Position numbers and translations under genes: made by a program. This document shows positions 12,112 to 22,751 of a DNA stretch of 64,000 nucleotides, piece after piece. Numbering within the stretch: position 1 is the first letter of the stretch; every line of letters begins with the position of its first letter. The stretch lies in NCBI GenBank assembly GCA_963854835.1, contig OY978527.1, forward strand, positions 33,335,540 to 33,399,539, given 5' to 3'. This DNA is from Megamerina dolium (Eukaryota; Arthropoda; Insecta; Diptera; Megamerinidae). The notes below the pieces were generated by a model. It saw only the letters and a list, made by a program, of their open reading frames with translations. It had not been told where the DNA came from and ran no database searches.

Positions 12112-12328
12112 GTTAGGTTAGGTTATTGTGGCTCTCTCTGAGCCGACACACTTAGGCCGCCAGAAACACCCATTGTGATTTCACAGAGCGTTAAATTTGG
12201 GCAGTATTAAAAGGAACTTACTTATATTAGCCGGTTACGATGGGCAGCACCTTTGTGACAACGCTTTTTATGAGCTTTGTCACAGAGGTCCTTAAGAAGC
12301 ATTTTTAATGGCAGATGGGCATAGTTCC
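12112..12328 (-). mobile_element. SINE, alternative-tail subfamily (minus strand)
   Basis: The complement matches the SINE core at 58490-58620 (TTCTTAAGGACCTCTGTGAC, AAAGCTCATAAAAAG, CCGGCTAATATAAGTAAG, TTTTAATACTG). It then continues into a different tail with GGGTGTTTCTGGC, GCCTAAGTGTGT, CTCAGAGAGAGCC and a terminal CCTAACCTAACC. The same tail occurs at 25476-25645. The tRNA-like head is missing. Confidence 0.7.
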
Positions 12329-12329
12329 A

Positions 12330-13335
12330 CAGATAATATTTTCATCCACAGAATTAAGTTGTCATATTATTCACATATTATTCTAAATATTTAAGATGAA
12401 TCTTTAATTAATTTATATATTTGGTTTTTTTATTCCACTCATCTAAAGTATTTACAGTCGATTGATATAAAGATTTTGACAAATGGCTTACATTTTTACT
12501 TATTCCAACCAATGGCCGCGAAACTCCCACTTTGGAAAATAGCAATTTAGATAATTAATAATAAATACCATAAATGCTAGCATGTTGTAATTTTAACGTA
12601 TGGTTTGGTACAACTCGCTTGCCTATTACACTCCCTTTAGCTCCATCAATATTCTATTGAACCAAAGAATTGCAAAAAAAAGAATATATACTTACATTGA
12701 ATAAGTATATATTAGAGAATGGTAAATATCGTAATATACCTGAGCACTTTGTCAAACGATAGCAAACTAAATTCAATCAAACAAAAACCATGAAAAAATG
12801 GACAAGTACAACTACCCATATAAGCGTACAAATGTACGTACATATGTACCTACAGGTGAACAAAAGTACGAAATGAAACATAATTTTGGTCATAGAATTG
12901 TTAAAGAGGCTTAAGTTAAATGGGAAAACTTCCGGATCAATGAAGCGCAAATTGTATGCGAAATTCGATACAGCATCAACCAACTCATCATCATTATCAT
13001 CAGGAGTAATACCAATGCCAGTATATATTTGCAAAAACATTAAAAAAACACACAAATGACAACTTTATAACAAGAATACCTCAAACCAATCAATCAAACA
13101 ACTAACCAACCAACCAAGCAATATGTGGACAACATGTCGCAAAGTCAATAATATAATGGTGTGGCGCTGGGAAATTGACTCGCAAAGACAAATACAACAT
13201 TAAACGAGTGTGCACAGATCTACACAAACACACACACACATACAAAATATGTTTATTATTGCAACGTAGTCGTGCCATCTTTTGTAAGAAGCCACGCTAC
13301 ACATTGGAATGTGCCAGCAATGTGAGTGAGAGTCT
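12330..13335. other. No gene supported
   Basis: AT-rich DNA. A 92-codon minus-strand frame at 12777-13055 has an Asp-rich patch but turns into low-complexity sequence and has no convincing splice context. I do not call it. Confidence 0.45.
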
Positions 13336-13604
13336 GTGATTGTAGGTAATACATCGCCTGAAAAGTTTGTATGATAACCCTTTTGGCCAAAATCGACTAC
13401 CAATGCCAGAACGATTCATCTTTGGTCTCAAAACAGACTTTTGTTTTGGCGATCGCCTCTTCAATCGAGCTAAATCTCTTCCCGTTAAGATTTTTTTGCT
13501 TGAAGTCCGCGAACTGGTAAAAGATTCTGGACCCCAGTCAACGGCTAGTGACACGGTGCATAGTCTTGGTGAAAGAGTATTTTTTTCTTCTTCATATATG
13601 GCAC

Positions 13605-14035
13605 TTAAAGTGATGTCACAAGTGTTCTGCCGTTCGGAACAGGCTAAAATAAGTAGGTCCCTTCTAATACTGTCCAAATTTAAGACGCACAACAGTAATG
13701 GAAGAGCAGCTCCGCCAATGAGCCCTTTGGGGCTTTAAGTGCCACATATTTTTTTAATATGGCACTTAAAAATACTAGACAAAAATATACTAGAAGATTA
13801 CAAAGACATCCAAACACACTAGCAAGAACCTTGCTCAATACCTGCTATACTTCGCGCCTTCGGAGAAAGGACCTGCCAGCCTTCCAATAAAAAGAAGAGC
13901 ATCGTACAAAAAACATTGCTCTAGATAATAAGGAGCTACTGTTGTTGAATTAGATTAAGATTTTAAAACTTATTGTTAGATTCTTTAGGAATAGATTCAA
14001 TAAATAAAGAAAATGTATAATAAAAAGAAAAAAAT
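13605..14035 (+). mobile_element. 5'-truncated jockey-clade LINE 3' fragment
   Basis: Flanked by an 11 bp target duplication ATATATGGCAC (13594-13604 and 14036-14046). The segment 13771-14035 encodes the C-terminus of a jockey-clade ORF2: RLQRHPNTLARTLLNTCYTS, then RLRRKDLPAFQ and TAA at about 13889. A 3' UTR follows with AATAAATAAAG and an A-rich tail. The jockey fragment at 21972-22750 ends in a similar peptide (HPNPLARQLLLNTGHRRLKR). A SINE lies inside its first bases. Confidence 0.75.
13610..13756 (+). mobile_element. 5'-truncated SINE with 14 bp target duplication
   Basis: Carries the 3' half of the SINE family, from GTGATGTCACAAGTGTTCTG through GGCTAAAATAAGTAGGTCCC and CAATGAGCCCTTTGGGGC to GTGCCACATATTT. 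It is flanked by a perfect direct repeat ATATGGCACTTAAA (13596-13609 and 13757-13770). Since that repeat spans the junction of the older LINE insertion, the SINE landed later. Confidence 0.85.
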
Positions 14036-14109
14036 ATATATGGCACCAATTGGGCCATGTAGCGTTTAAAGTCAGCAAACCATTTTCTACTTATCAAGGT
14101 TTAGATTTC

Positions 14110-15475
14110 ACGGTGAAAAATCAGCACACGAAATTACTTTGTGTCCATGTCTTTGTACTATATAGTATATATAAAAGTATTTACCAGAAATTAGAGCTGA
14201 GCTGAATAGATAATAATGAATGAATTAGCTTTTTAAAATGCACCATTCGATTGTATTATTTCTTTCATCAAGAATCCATGTTATCTGAAAATCGATAGTT
14301 AAGGACAACTCAAATACACATACTATTATAATGTTGTTGTGTTGTAAAAGAAAAATTCAATTAACACTCAACGGCCCTTAACTTCTTCTTTGGCTTAATA
14401 CATTTTTTTTTTAATCTGCACAAAACAATGCAAAAAACATATAAAATGAAAAGCTACAAAACCAGCAACACCAACATAAATCATAAAATATCTGAAAATA
14501 TTATAAATATATATGACGTATTAACCAACAAACGTAAGTACCCTGTAGTGAAACTAAAATATAAGACGAAGATGTACTAGTGTTGTGGCTGGATTAAATC
14601 ACATTAATCAATAATTAGAGCAACTGAATGTTTAGATTTAGTTAAAAAGAAAGGCACACAGAAACGTCCAAGTGATTCGTTTTTAACCCAACAATAACAT
14701 ATTGCAGATTAGCGTAGTTGATGGAGCGACGATAATAGAATATAATGCATGTATACATGTAAAATATATGTATATTATATATATTAATATAGTAAATGAA
14801 CTAGTGAAAAACCTGTTCCAAAGGCAATGTATACGCACCGATCGGAACCTCCTGTAGTGCCATGTTAAATTCACCAATTCTATCAAAGGTGAATAGTTCG
14901 AAGTAGAATTAGTTACTCTTCTCTTAGAACTAAAGAATTCAACGGTCTCGAACTAGTACCGACAGTAGGGCAGTGAACATCAGTCATTTGTTTATATCCT
15001 CAACATTGCTGGTAAGACAACGTTTAAGTAACTTGCTAGCAAAGTAGCAAAGAGGGCATTTACTTCACATCTAATGAAATTGTTATTAAACAAATTAAAC
15101 ATAGCCACAGTGGGCTTACCTCTAGACAAAAATATACTATATTTATAAAAGAAAAAAGCTGGTAAGAATTGAAAAATGTTTACAAAAGTTCTGAGAGAGA
15201 TATTATATAGTATATATGAGTATAAGTAGGAGAAATGGTTCGTCCTTTGTAAGTACTATGGAGCTGTATCTGTAATGTTTGTGTGATATTTTTACACAGG
15301 GCAATATTTTATAACTCTATAAATAACCATATAATAAGTGTGTATATATGAGAACATCAATAAAAATTGAAATTTCGTTATTGAAAGCGTAGTTCAAAGC
15401 AATAATATAGCGATCCTCATCATCACATGCAACGGATATACGAATCTTTATGATATATTGTATGTATGAGTACGT
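14110..15475. other. No gene seen; AT-rich
   Basis: No domain-like frames, no inverted terminal repeats recognised. Confidence 0.45.
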
Positions 15476-15476
15476 A

Positions 15477-16302
15477 AAGGGTGCTCGTTACAAGGTGTAA
15501 AACTTTAAATTGAAATAAAATAATGAGATTATATATTTTTAAGCCGAAAATTGACTTTACTAGATATATAATTTGGCGTCATTAGTGTTTGAATATAATT
15601 TCATAGTAAGTACATGACTGCATACAATTTTTAACAACCATCTCTACAATGATCAGCACAATATTGTCTTCCAAGGCATCCAAAGTTTCCGTATTGTTCG
15701 CATAAATCAACGACTTAACCCCAGAGAAAATAGTATCCTCTAGACGGTTTCGGTGATCAATCGACTTGTCCATAAAATGTCTCCTTCAATAAGTCGATTA
15801 TTTGACTTTAGCGCTCATCGTTGACAGTAACATTCTCGCCTTTGTCATTTTTAAAGGAACAAGGTCAGAATGGACACCAAACCAAATATCTCAAAATCAC
15901 TCGAAATGCTTACTGATATGCCCATTGAACATTTTCTATGGCTTTTGAAAACAAGTTTGTAAAACATTTAATTTTTCTTCATAACATTTAAGAAATTGAA
16001 ATTTATATATGCTATATATCCATTAAAAAATTATTAAAAATACATGTCACTCTACAGCAGCAATTATTTCTTCGGAGTACACTGGAAGACATCTCTGCGA
16101 ATCATTTATAGTGGACGATGATGACAACCGTGAAATAGACGTAAAGCACGGTAACATTCCCGTATTGAACCATAATTTGCGTAATTTGCAGGGGTTGTTC
16201 TGGCGTTAGTCTATTTGTGATGAAATGTCAAACCAAACCTGACTAATTTGTGACCATTTGATCGTTATTGGAAAGTACAACCTATAAAAAAAACACCCTT
16301 TA
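15477..16302 (-). mobile_element. Relic DNA transposon of the DUF4817-type transposase family
   Basis: The minus strand from about 15860 to 15582 shows TIDLLKETF-like residues, VKSLIYAN, ETLDALEDNI and the C-terminus YYEIIFKH followed by a stop. These match the C-terminal third of the Tc1/IS630-related transposases common in insects, which end in MPEIIFKM/H. AAAGGGTGCT at about 15477 and AACACCCTTT ending at about 16302 are likely terminal inverted repeats (about 10 bp, one mismatch). The catalytic part is gone. A better preserved member is at 54971-55560. Confidence 0.55.
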
Positions 16303-16309
16303 TAAGTAT

Positions 16310-17610
16310 ACACGAGTACACTGGCACAGCCAGGAAGGATTTGGAATAATTTCAAAACTTATTTTAATATGAAGAGATTTAACAATTCACTCATGCTTCT
16401 TTACACATAAACACCTTGTACCTCAGTTTACTATCGCTAGAGATCCTCCTTGTGTATGTATTTTTAAGCAATAGTTGTGTAAAATCAAGCTATTATCAAG
16501 CATTAAAACCACAATAAATTATAATGAAAATGTGTGGGGAAAATTTTGTTCATTTGACTTTTGATTCCTCTACAACAACTATATTCTATATAATCATGGA
16601 ACACAATAACTAGTTTAATAGCAACAAATACGAGTATATTTTAAAATAATTTACTGGATTCTTTGTAATCCAGTTGGCTAAATACGATCAAACGCGTTAC
16701 AGTTACAAATTAAATTGCTCACATACGATTTTAACCCATAAAAAAAATGCTTCACCAAGCATTTTTGGATACGTCACTGTACGAGTAGCATGACTCAAAC
16801 GCAACAACCGCACCAAGTACAATATATGCTATAAGTAAGTAGACGATGATGTTATATTTTATTGACAATAATAATATTTCATATATGAGTACTTATTCGT
16901 ATGGCGAGAGGTAATAAACCATAAATAACTTCAATGACGTTATGAAGTGTTACACATCATAGTTGTCGTTCATGTCGTTCATATCATTAATACTTACTGA
17001 TACTGCTAGGGGTGTATAATAAAAATACATACATACTTGTATTTACAGCTGTCGGTATGAAAGTGGTTTTTCAACATTTTTAATTTATGCCAAAATGATG
17101 AAGACCATTTGATGATCATTGATCGAATTGAAATTTAACATGCCATAAATGGTACGACTAAATACTCATATGTATATTATTTAAATATATTTCCGTAGGA
17201 AATATTTTACATTTGTATTACACAACATATTCTATCTATCTTTTGTTTTTCTTTTGATTTTAAACACATTCGTAATATGGACAAAATGAGATACGAGTAT
17301 GAATGTATTTGGAAATATATGAATTCATTTTCTATTCACTTATATACATACAAACATATGCTTAGAGATGCTATAACAACCAAAAATATCGATATTAAAC
17401 GAAAAATATTAATACTTATGCATTTTTCATGATTGCCACAACGAGATTATTATTCAATTATTAAGCACTTTGTTATTAAGTGTATTATTAATTGTGGGGA
17501 TAGTTTTTCAAAATATATACACATTGTATTAACTTGCTACAAAATTCTTTGCAAAACGTAAAACGCGCAACCGAGACTCTTCTACAAAAATGAAACAATG
17601 AAGCTAGAAG
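16310..17610. other. No gene seen; AT-rich
   Basis: Nothing recognisable. Confidence 0.45.
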
Positions 17611-17614
17611 TAAG

Positions 17615-17800
17615 CAGCATCGTCAAACAATGTTCAGGTTCAGTGGGTTTACGCCTGAAGCAGTCGAACACTTACTCTATGATTGTCCACGAACAGCAAA
17701 TCAAAGGCTTATCCAGCTGGGTCTACCGCTTACCTACCAATAATAATACATGGATAATATGCCCTGCGAAAAGGTATATACATTTCTATGACATGTTTCT
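17615..17800 (+). pseudogene. LINE C-terminal fragment (possible)
   Basis: One frame reads GFTPEAVEHLLYDCP, then RTANQRLIQLGLPLTY and, after stops, MPCEKVYTFL. The ETVEHFLxxCP...RxxxLG and PxKVxxFL pattern is the C-terminal region downstream of RNase H in LINEs such as the one at 45330-46663. The fragment is short, so the call is tentative. Confidence 0.4.
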
Positions 17801-17811
17801 AACCAACTGAA

Positions 17812-19139
17812 GGAAGCTCCGGAGATAGAAAAAAAGCATATATTCTTCATCAGCGATTAGTTAGTCGATTTATCGTTTGAATGAGTGGAACTGTGGTCCA
17901 AGAGTAATAACCAAATTGATAATGGATATGATCGGTCAACTGTCCACTTATGACAACCTTATTTGAAGATTAAAAATAAAGGGAGGAACAGTCCTTTAAA
18001 AAATTCTTTAAAAAATATTTTACCAGAAAAAATAACCAGATATCGACAAGCATAAACAATATCGATACTATTGATATATGGATTTTTGAAAAATCGATAA
18101 AAATATTACTTTCAACCAACAAATAGCAGATATCGCCTATACCGATATACTGTCTTCATACCAATGTGTGCTCCTCAAAAAGATAAACTCATATTCGTAG
18201 ACACACATGAGTGAATGCAATAAATATACATAAATGTTTATTGCCAAGTTTATGCAAAAGATATCACTCATGATGGACTGTGACAGATATTATTATGGAA
18301 ATACTTTGTAAAAATGTATCTATCTTATTATATGATAGCTATACAATATGTAGTTTAATGTAGATCTTTTCAAATTTTGAGCTTTATGCATTTTTTATTG
18401 TGTTGAAAGTTATTTTACGAATAAAAGTTATCTAATTAAAAGTTGCTACATTAGTTTAGTTTAATTGTGTTCAATAGTTAAATAGAAAATAAACATTATA
18501 TTAAAAAATTCCCTAAAACATGGCAACATAATTTTTTTCTGTGTAAAGTCAATACAATAGGGAAATCAGTAATTACTCATTTAAATCCCAGAAGAGCCCT
18601 AATACTTGGCTCATTAGAATATTGTAATAACAGCTCTCTGTTATTCATTATAAGGAGTGAAAGGATCAACAAAATGCATAGAATAAAGTGTAAATCTCTT
18701 GAATTTCTATTCAATCAAATGCTTTATATGTATATTTTAAAAAGCGTTTCACATAGATAACGCATACTCCAATTTGGAACGAACAAAATATTAGTACTAA
18801 CACTACTAGGTCTCACAAAGACCATGAAAGCATATAGTTAAGATGATTTGGAAAAGTAAATCACGCACCTCATTACAGAATTACAGATGTAACTTTTACA
18901 TTTATTCACATAAGCACTCCATCAATACTCCATATTGTAGAAATTTATTAAATATCAACTTCAGCGAGAAGGATTAAGATATTTTCAATGTTTTAATGAT
19001 AAATGTATACTGAAAATCCATTAATATCAGGTTTCATGACGTATTTGAGTATGGATATTCCGCGAATGGCATCATCAACTGACAAAATTAAACATCGAAA
19101 TTTACACAGGATATTATTTCATCTTAATGATCAGCATCA
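17812..19139. other. No gene seen; AT-rich
   Basis: Nothing recognisable. Confidence 0.45.
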
Positions 19140-19143
19140 TTAA

Positions 19144-19757
19144 GGGGTTACACCACTGTAGAATTTTCAAAAAATGGAAAAAAAATTTTTTTTCTTAAAT
19201 AGTCATTAATAGTCTCAAAAATAATATACTAAAGGATGGAAGGCGGGAAAAATGTCTAAGTGTCTGAATTTGAAGTTTTGCCGCAAGACGTCTGAGGTAT
19301 TCTACGAGCACCTTTAAACTTTAAACGCGTTTTTCTCGAAACCACTTTTTTTGAGCTGGCCGGAAACTTAACTCGAAAAAATCTTAACCGATTGATTTGA
19401 AAATTTTTACAATACATTTGAAATCGTTTTCTTCAGCGACGTTTCGTTTCGTTTTCTTCCCTACGTACGTCTCTTGCTATTGTAATATGGAAAAAAAAAT
19501 ATTCGATTTTTTGTTCCAGATCGAAAATTGCGGGCGTTAGGTTTCCGGCCGTGCATCGCGGTGAAAAAAAACGCATCAGCGGGGAAAGGCTGCACAGCCG
19601 CCGTTTTGTTTTTGAATAGCACAACTTAATTGTTTTTTTGGACTTCAAGATTGACATTAAAAAATACTTTTTACAGAATTTGAATATCTCCTTTTGTTTG
19701 GCCTACGAAAATTCCCGAACTATGCCTTTTTTTTGTACTCTACAGTGGTGTAATCCC
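19144..19757. mobile_element. TTAA-flanked MITE (piggyBac-type target), 614 bp
   Basis: Bracketed by TTAA at 19140-19143 and 19758-19761. The left end GGGGTTACACCACTGTAGA and the right end are inverted complements with one mismatch (GGGG/GGGA). No transposase ORF is present. It shares the 20-mer ACTTTAAACGCGTTTTTCTC at 19318-19337 with the MITE at 37467-38132, at nearly the same distance from the left end, so both belong to one non-autonomous superfamily using TTAA targets. Confidence 0.8.
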
Positions 19758-19917
19758 TTAAGTTAAATAAATTTGAAAGTCATTCTGAAAATTAAAATTT
19801 GTGCAATGAACATTTTTATGATATTTACTAACTATTTCGCCCTTATCTTCATTCCTTTTTCAGATATAACACAATATTTAAAATAAAACGTTTTTTATAC
19901 AACAATCTTCAAAAAAT

Positions 19918-21860
19918 CTCCTTACAGTCGGCTGGGGCCGACCAAATTATACCCTGCATACGTAGAGGTATATATAAAAAGTTTGCTCGTATATCCATCC
20001 TTTTCTTCCACTACTTTGTATAGAACCTACATTAAGAAGCAGGCGTACCTCACCAATTATGGAGGATCAATTTCTGCCTATAATACTAAACTACATAGGT
20101 TGCAATGGGTTGACCTAGGCGTATTAATTAGTAAGTTATGGGTGTTTTAATGTTTAAGATAAATCCGAGACTTTGTACTGAAGCTATATAAAAAGTGGGC
20201 GTGACGTATCTCTTTCTGGTATATCTAATAAATTTTTCAATACCAATCCACACCTTAAATTTGGTTGTCCTACGCTAAATGGTTTGTAAGTTATCGAGCT
20301 TAAAAGTTTTAGTTTAATTCCCTTGACTTTGTATGGGAGACCTATGAAGGAGTGTGCGTGGCACACTGATTTTCTGCCAGATTATTTCCGACTACGATGT
20401 TAATTTAAGTGTCAATTATGGTTATTCTAGACAGAAGATTGCCGAAGTTACAGCTGTTTCAATTTAAAATTTGTATGGGGGCTACGATAAACAGTGGGCG
20501 TGGTGCGCCCATTTTCTGTGAGCCCAGTTGCTCGTACAATACTTATCCATACCTTAAATCTCGTTGTCCTACGCTACATGGTTTGTAAGTTATGGAGCTT
20601 AAAAGTTTTAGTTTAATTCCCTTGACTTTGTGTGGGAGACTCATGAAGCTATAGGCGTGGCACACTGATTTTCTGCCAGATTTTTGCCGACTACGATATT
20701 AATTTAAGTGTCAATTATGGTTATTCTAGACAGAAGATTGCCGAAGTTACAGCTGTTTCAATTTAAAATTTGTATGGGGGCTACGATAAACAGTAGGCGT
20801 GGTGCGCCCATTTCCTGTGAGCCTAGTTGCTCGTACAATACTAATCCATACCTTAAATCTCGTTGTCATATGCTAAATGGTTTGTAAGTTATGGAGCTTA
20901 AAAGTTTTAGTTTAATTCCCTTGACTTTGTATGGGAGACTCATGAAGGAGTGGGCGTGGCACACTGATTTTCTGCCAGATTTTTGCCGACTACGATATTA
21001 ATTTAAGTGTTAATTAGGGTTATTCTAGACAGAAGATTGCCGAAGTTACAGCTGTTTCAATTTAAAATTTGTATGGGGGCTACGATAAACAGTGGGCGTG
21101 GTGCGCCCATTTTCTGTGAGCCTAGTTGCTCGTACAATATTAATCCACACCTTAAATTTCGTTATTCTACGCTGAATAGTTTGCAAGTTATAACCGGTAA
21201 ATTTTTTTAATTTCCGCAACTTTGTATGGGAGACCCAAAAAGGAGTGGGCGTGGCTCACTGATTTTCTGCCATATTATTTCCGACTACCATGTTAATCTA
21301 AGTGTATATTATGGTTATTCTGGACAGAAGATTGTAGAAGTTACAGCTGTTTCAATTTAAAAGAAGTACAGACACTTTGTATGAGAGCTACGCTAAAAAG
21401 TAGGCGTGGCTCAACCACTTTTGGCGAGGTTATATAGTAGTATAATGTCAGTCTATGTGCCAAATATTGTTGTGTCAAGTGGTATATTATGTGAGTTATA
21501 GCAAGTTAAAAATTTTGAAAATTTCGAGGTTAGTCGCTTTGAATGCTTGGTGTGGGCGTGGTTATTGACCGATCATGTCCAATATCAATCCCCTCCGTAC
21601 CCTTGGATCATAGATTACTTATGCCAAATTTCATCGAAATAGCTCAATATTTACTCAAGTTATCGTGCGAACCAGCCAGGTGACAGACAGACGGGCGGAC
21701 GGACGGACGGACGGACGGACATCGTTAAATCGAAAATTAAATCGACGCTGATCACGAATATATATCTATGTCTATATCTCCGGAGATTCCTTCAAGTGGA
21801 CACAAACATCTGACCGAAATGAATATACCATGCATATTGCATTATGCATGGTATAAAAAG
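19918..21860 (-). mobile_element. DINE-1/INE-1-like Helentron, copy 2, with ~299 bp tandem repeats
   Basis: Complete element on the minus strand. The 5' end at 21824-21855 is a perfect hairpin: two 13-base arms TATACCATGCATA with a 6-base loop. Next come the DINE-1-type blocks (GTGATCAGCGTCGATT and a GTCC microsatellite, about 21684-21722). The body has three near-identical units. Landmark TAGTTGCTCGTAC recurs at about 20526, 20825 and 21124, a spacing of 299 bp, each made of two diverged ~150 bp halves. The 3' end has the GTCGGCCCCAGCCGAC hairpin (19927-19942) and the subterminal repeat (19947-19960). It is noncoding. Confidence 0.8.
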
Positions 21861-21971
21861 GCAAACACTGCACATTCGAAAAACAACCATAAATACCTTT
21901 TTATATTAAAAATTATTTATTTTTATAAAATGTTTTTATTTTTTCTTTTTTCTATTTTTCAACCTCAACTA

Positions 21972-22750
21972 TTTTTTTTTTTTTTTTTTTTAACAAGCTT
22001 TTTTATTGGATCTTTCTAAAATTACTTAGAAACTAACAATATGTAATCAAATCTTACAAACTAAATAAAATTTTGTGATATTCCCAACGTTCCATCACAA
22101 TTTGTTGAGTCACGAGGTATAGCAATTTCACAGCATATTCAGTGTGTCTTTTCTTTTTAATCGACGATGCCCCGTGTTCAGCAACAATTGCCTAGCAAGG
22201 GGATTCGGATGACTGTGTAATTTTTGAATGTAGTTTCTGCAGGACATTGCAACTTCCTCAGAAATTGTGGGTACATTTAAATCTCGATGGATGTTAACGT
22301 TCCTCATTTACCAAGGCGCGTTTACAATAATTCGCAGACACTTGGATTGTATTCGCTGCAATTTTTCGATATTTGAGGGAGATGCGGTGCCCCAAAACTG
22401 AATACCATAAGGCCTTAGCGTGAAGGTTACATGTACGCTCTTTGATTCATTGACTTTTATACGCCATTTTGCTAGCCAGAGAGAATCGATATGAGTCTGC
22501 AGGAGTTTAATAGCTTCTATGGGGTTAGAGCGAGAGCACAATATTGCCGTATCATCTGCAAAGGTCGATATAAATGTATGGTTATTGCTGGGCATATCTG
22601 TAGTATATAAGAGATACAGTAAGGGGCCCAAAACGCTTCCTTGAGGAACGTCAGCGTGAATATCCAAAGTAGAGGCAGGAGGCTGATAGGTCTGTACGAT
22701 GCAACTTTTGTAGGGTCTTTTCCTGGTTTTTCTATCATAATAATTAAGCC
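21972..22750 (-). mobile_element. Jockey-clade LINE, internally deleted, with poly(A) tail
   Basis: The minus strand starts with MIEKPGKDPTKVASYRPISL (RT entry), then jumps by deletion to DVPQGSVLGPLLYLL (RT motif B) and FADDTAILCSRS (catalytic motif C), followed by LNESKS-like thumb residues and PYGIQFWGTAS. It ends HPNPLARQLLLNTGHRRLKR..TLNML with stop at 22128-22130. A frameshift joins the two ORF pieces. An AATAAA complement lies at 22002-22007 and a 20-base poly(T) at 21972-21991, which is the poly(A) tail of the retrotransposed copy. The endonuclease half is absent (5' truncation). Confidence 0.85.
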
Positions 22751-22751
22751 T

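Larger units (their letters stand above)
13340..14100 (-). pseudogene. mariner transposase relic, split by nested insertions
   Basis: Read on the minus strand, about 14075-14047 and then 13609-13340 give in order MAQLVPYMKKKK, ILFHQDYAPC (second catalytic Asp), a decayed PDL region, FADFKQKNLNGKRFSSIEEA and KVCFETKDESFW. This is the usual order in mauritiana/irritans-type mariners. The sequence MKKKKILFHQD is split exactly at ATATATGGCAC, where a LINE 3' fragment and then a SINE were inserted. Frameshifts and stops are also present outside the insertions. Confidence 0.75.

Noticed and set aside
12777..13055. Minus-strand frame with an Asp-rich segment (PDDNDDELVDAV)
   Set aside because: The first half looks mildly coding-like, but the second half is low complexity and no good acceptor or donor brackets the better part.
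13367..13738. 123-codon plus-strand and 131-codon minus-strand frames
   Set aside because: Both run across a mariner relic and a SINE. The matching transposase peptides are in a different minus-strand frame, so these frames are chance.
20200..21200. CRISPR-like regular repeats
   Set aside because: Units are ~299 bp with no short repeat-spacer structure. It is a tandem array in a eukaryotic transposon.
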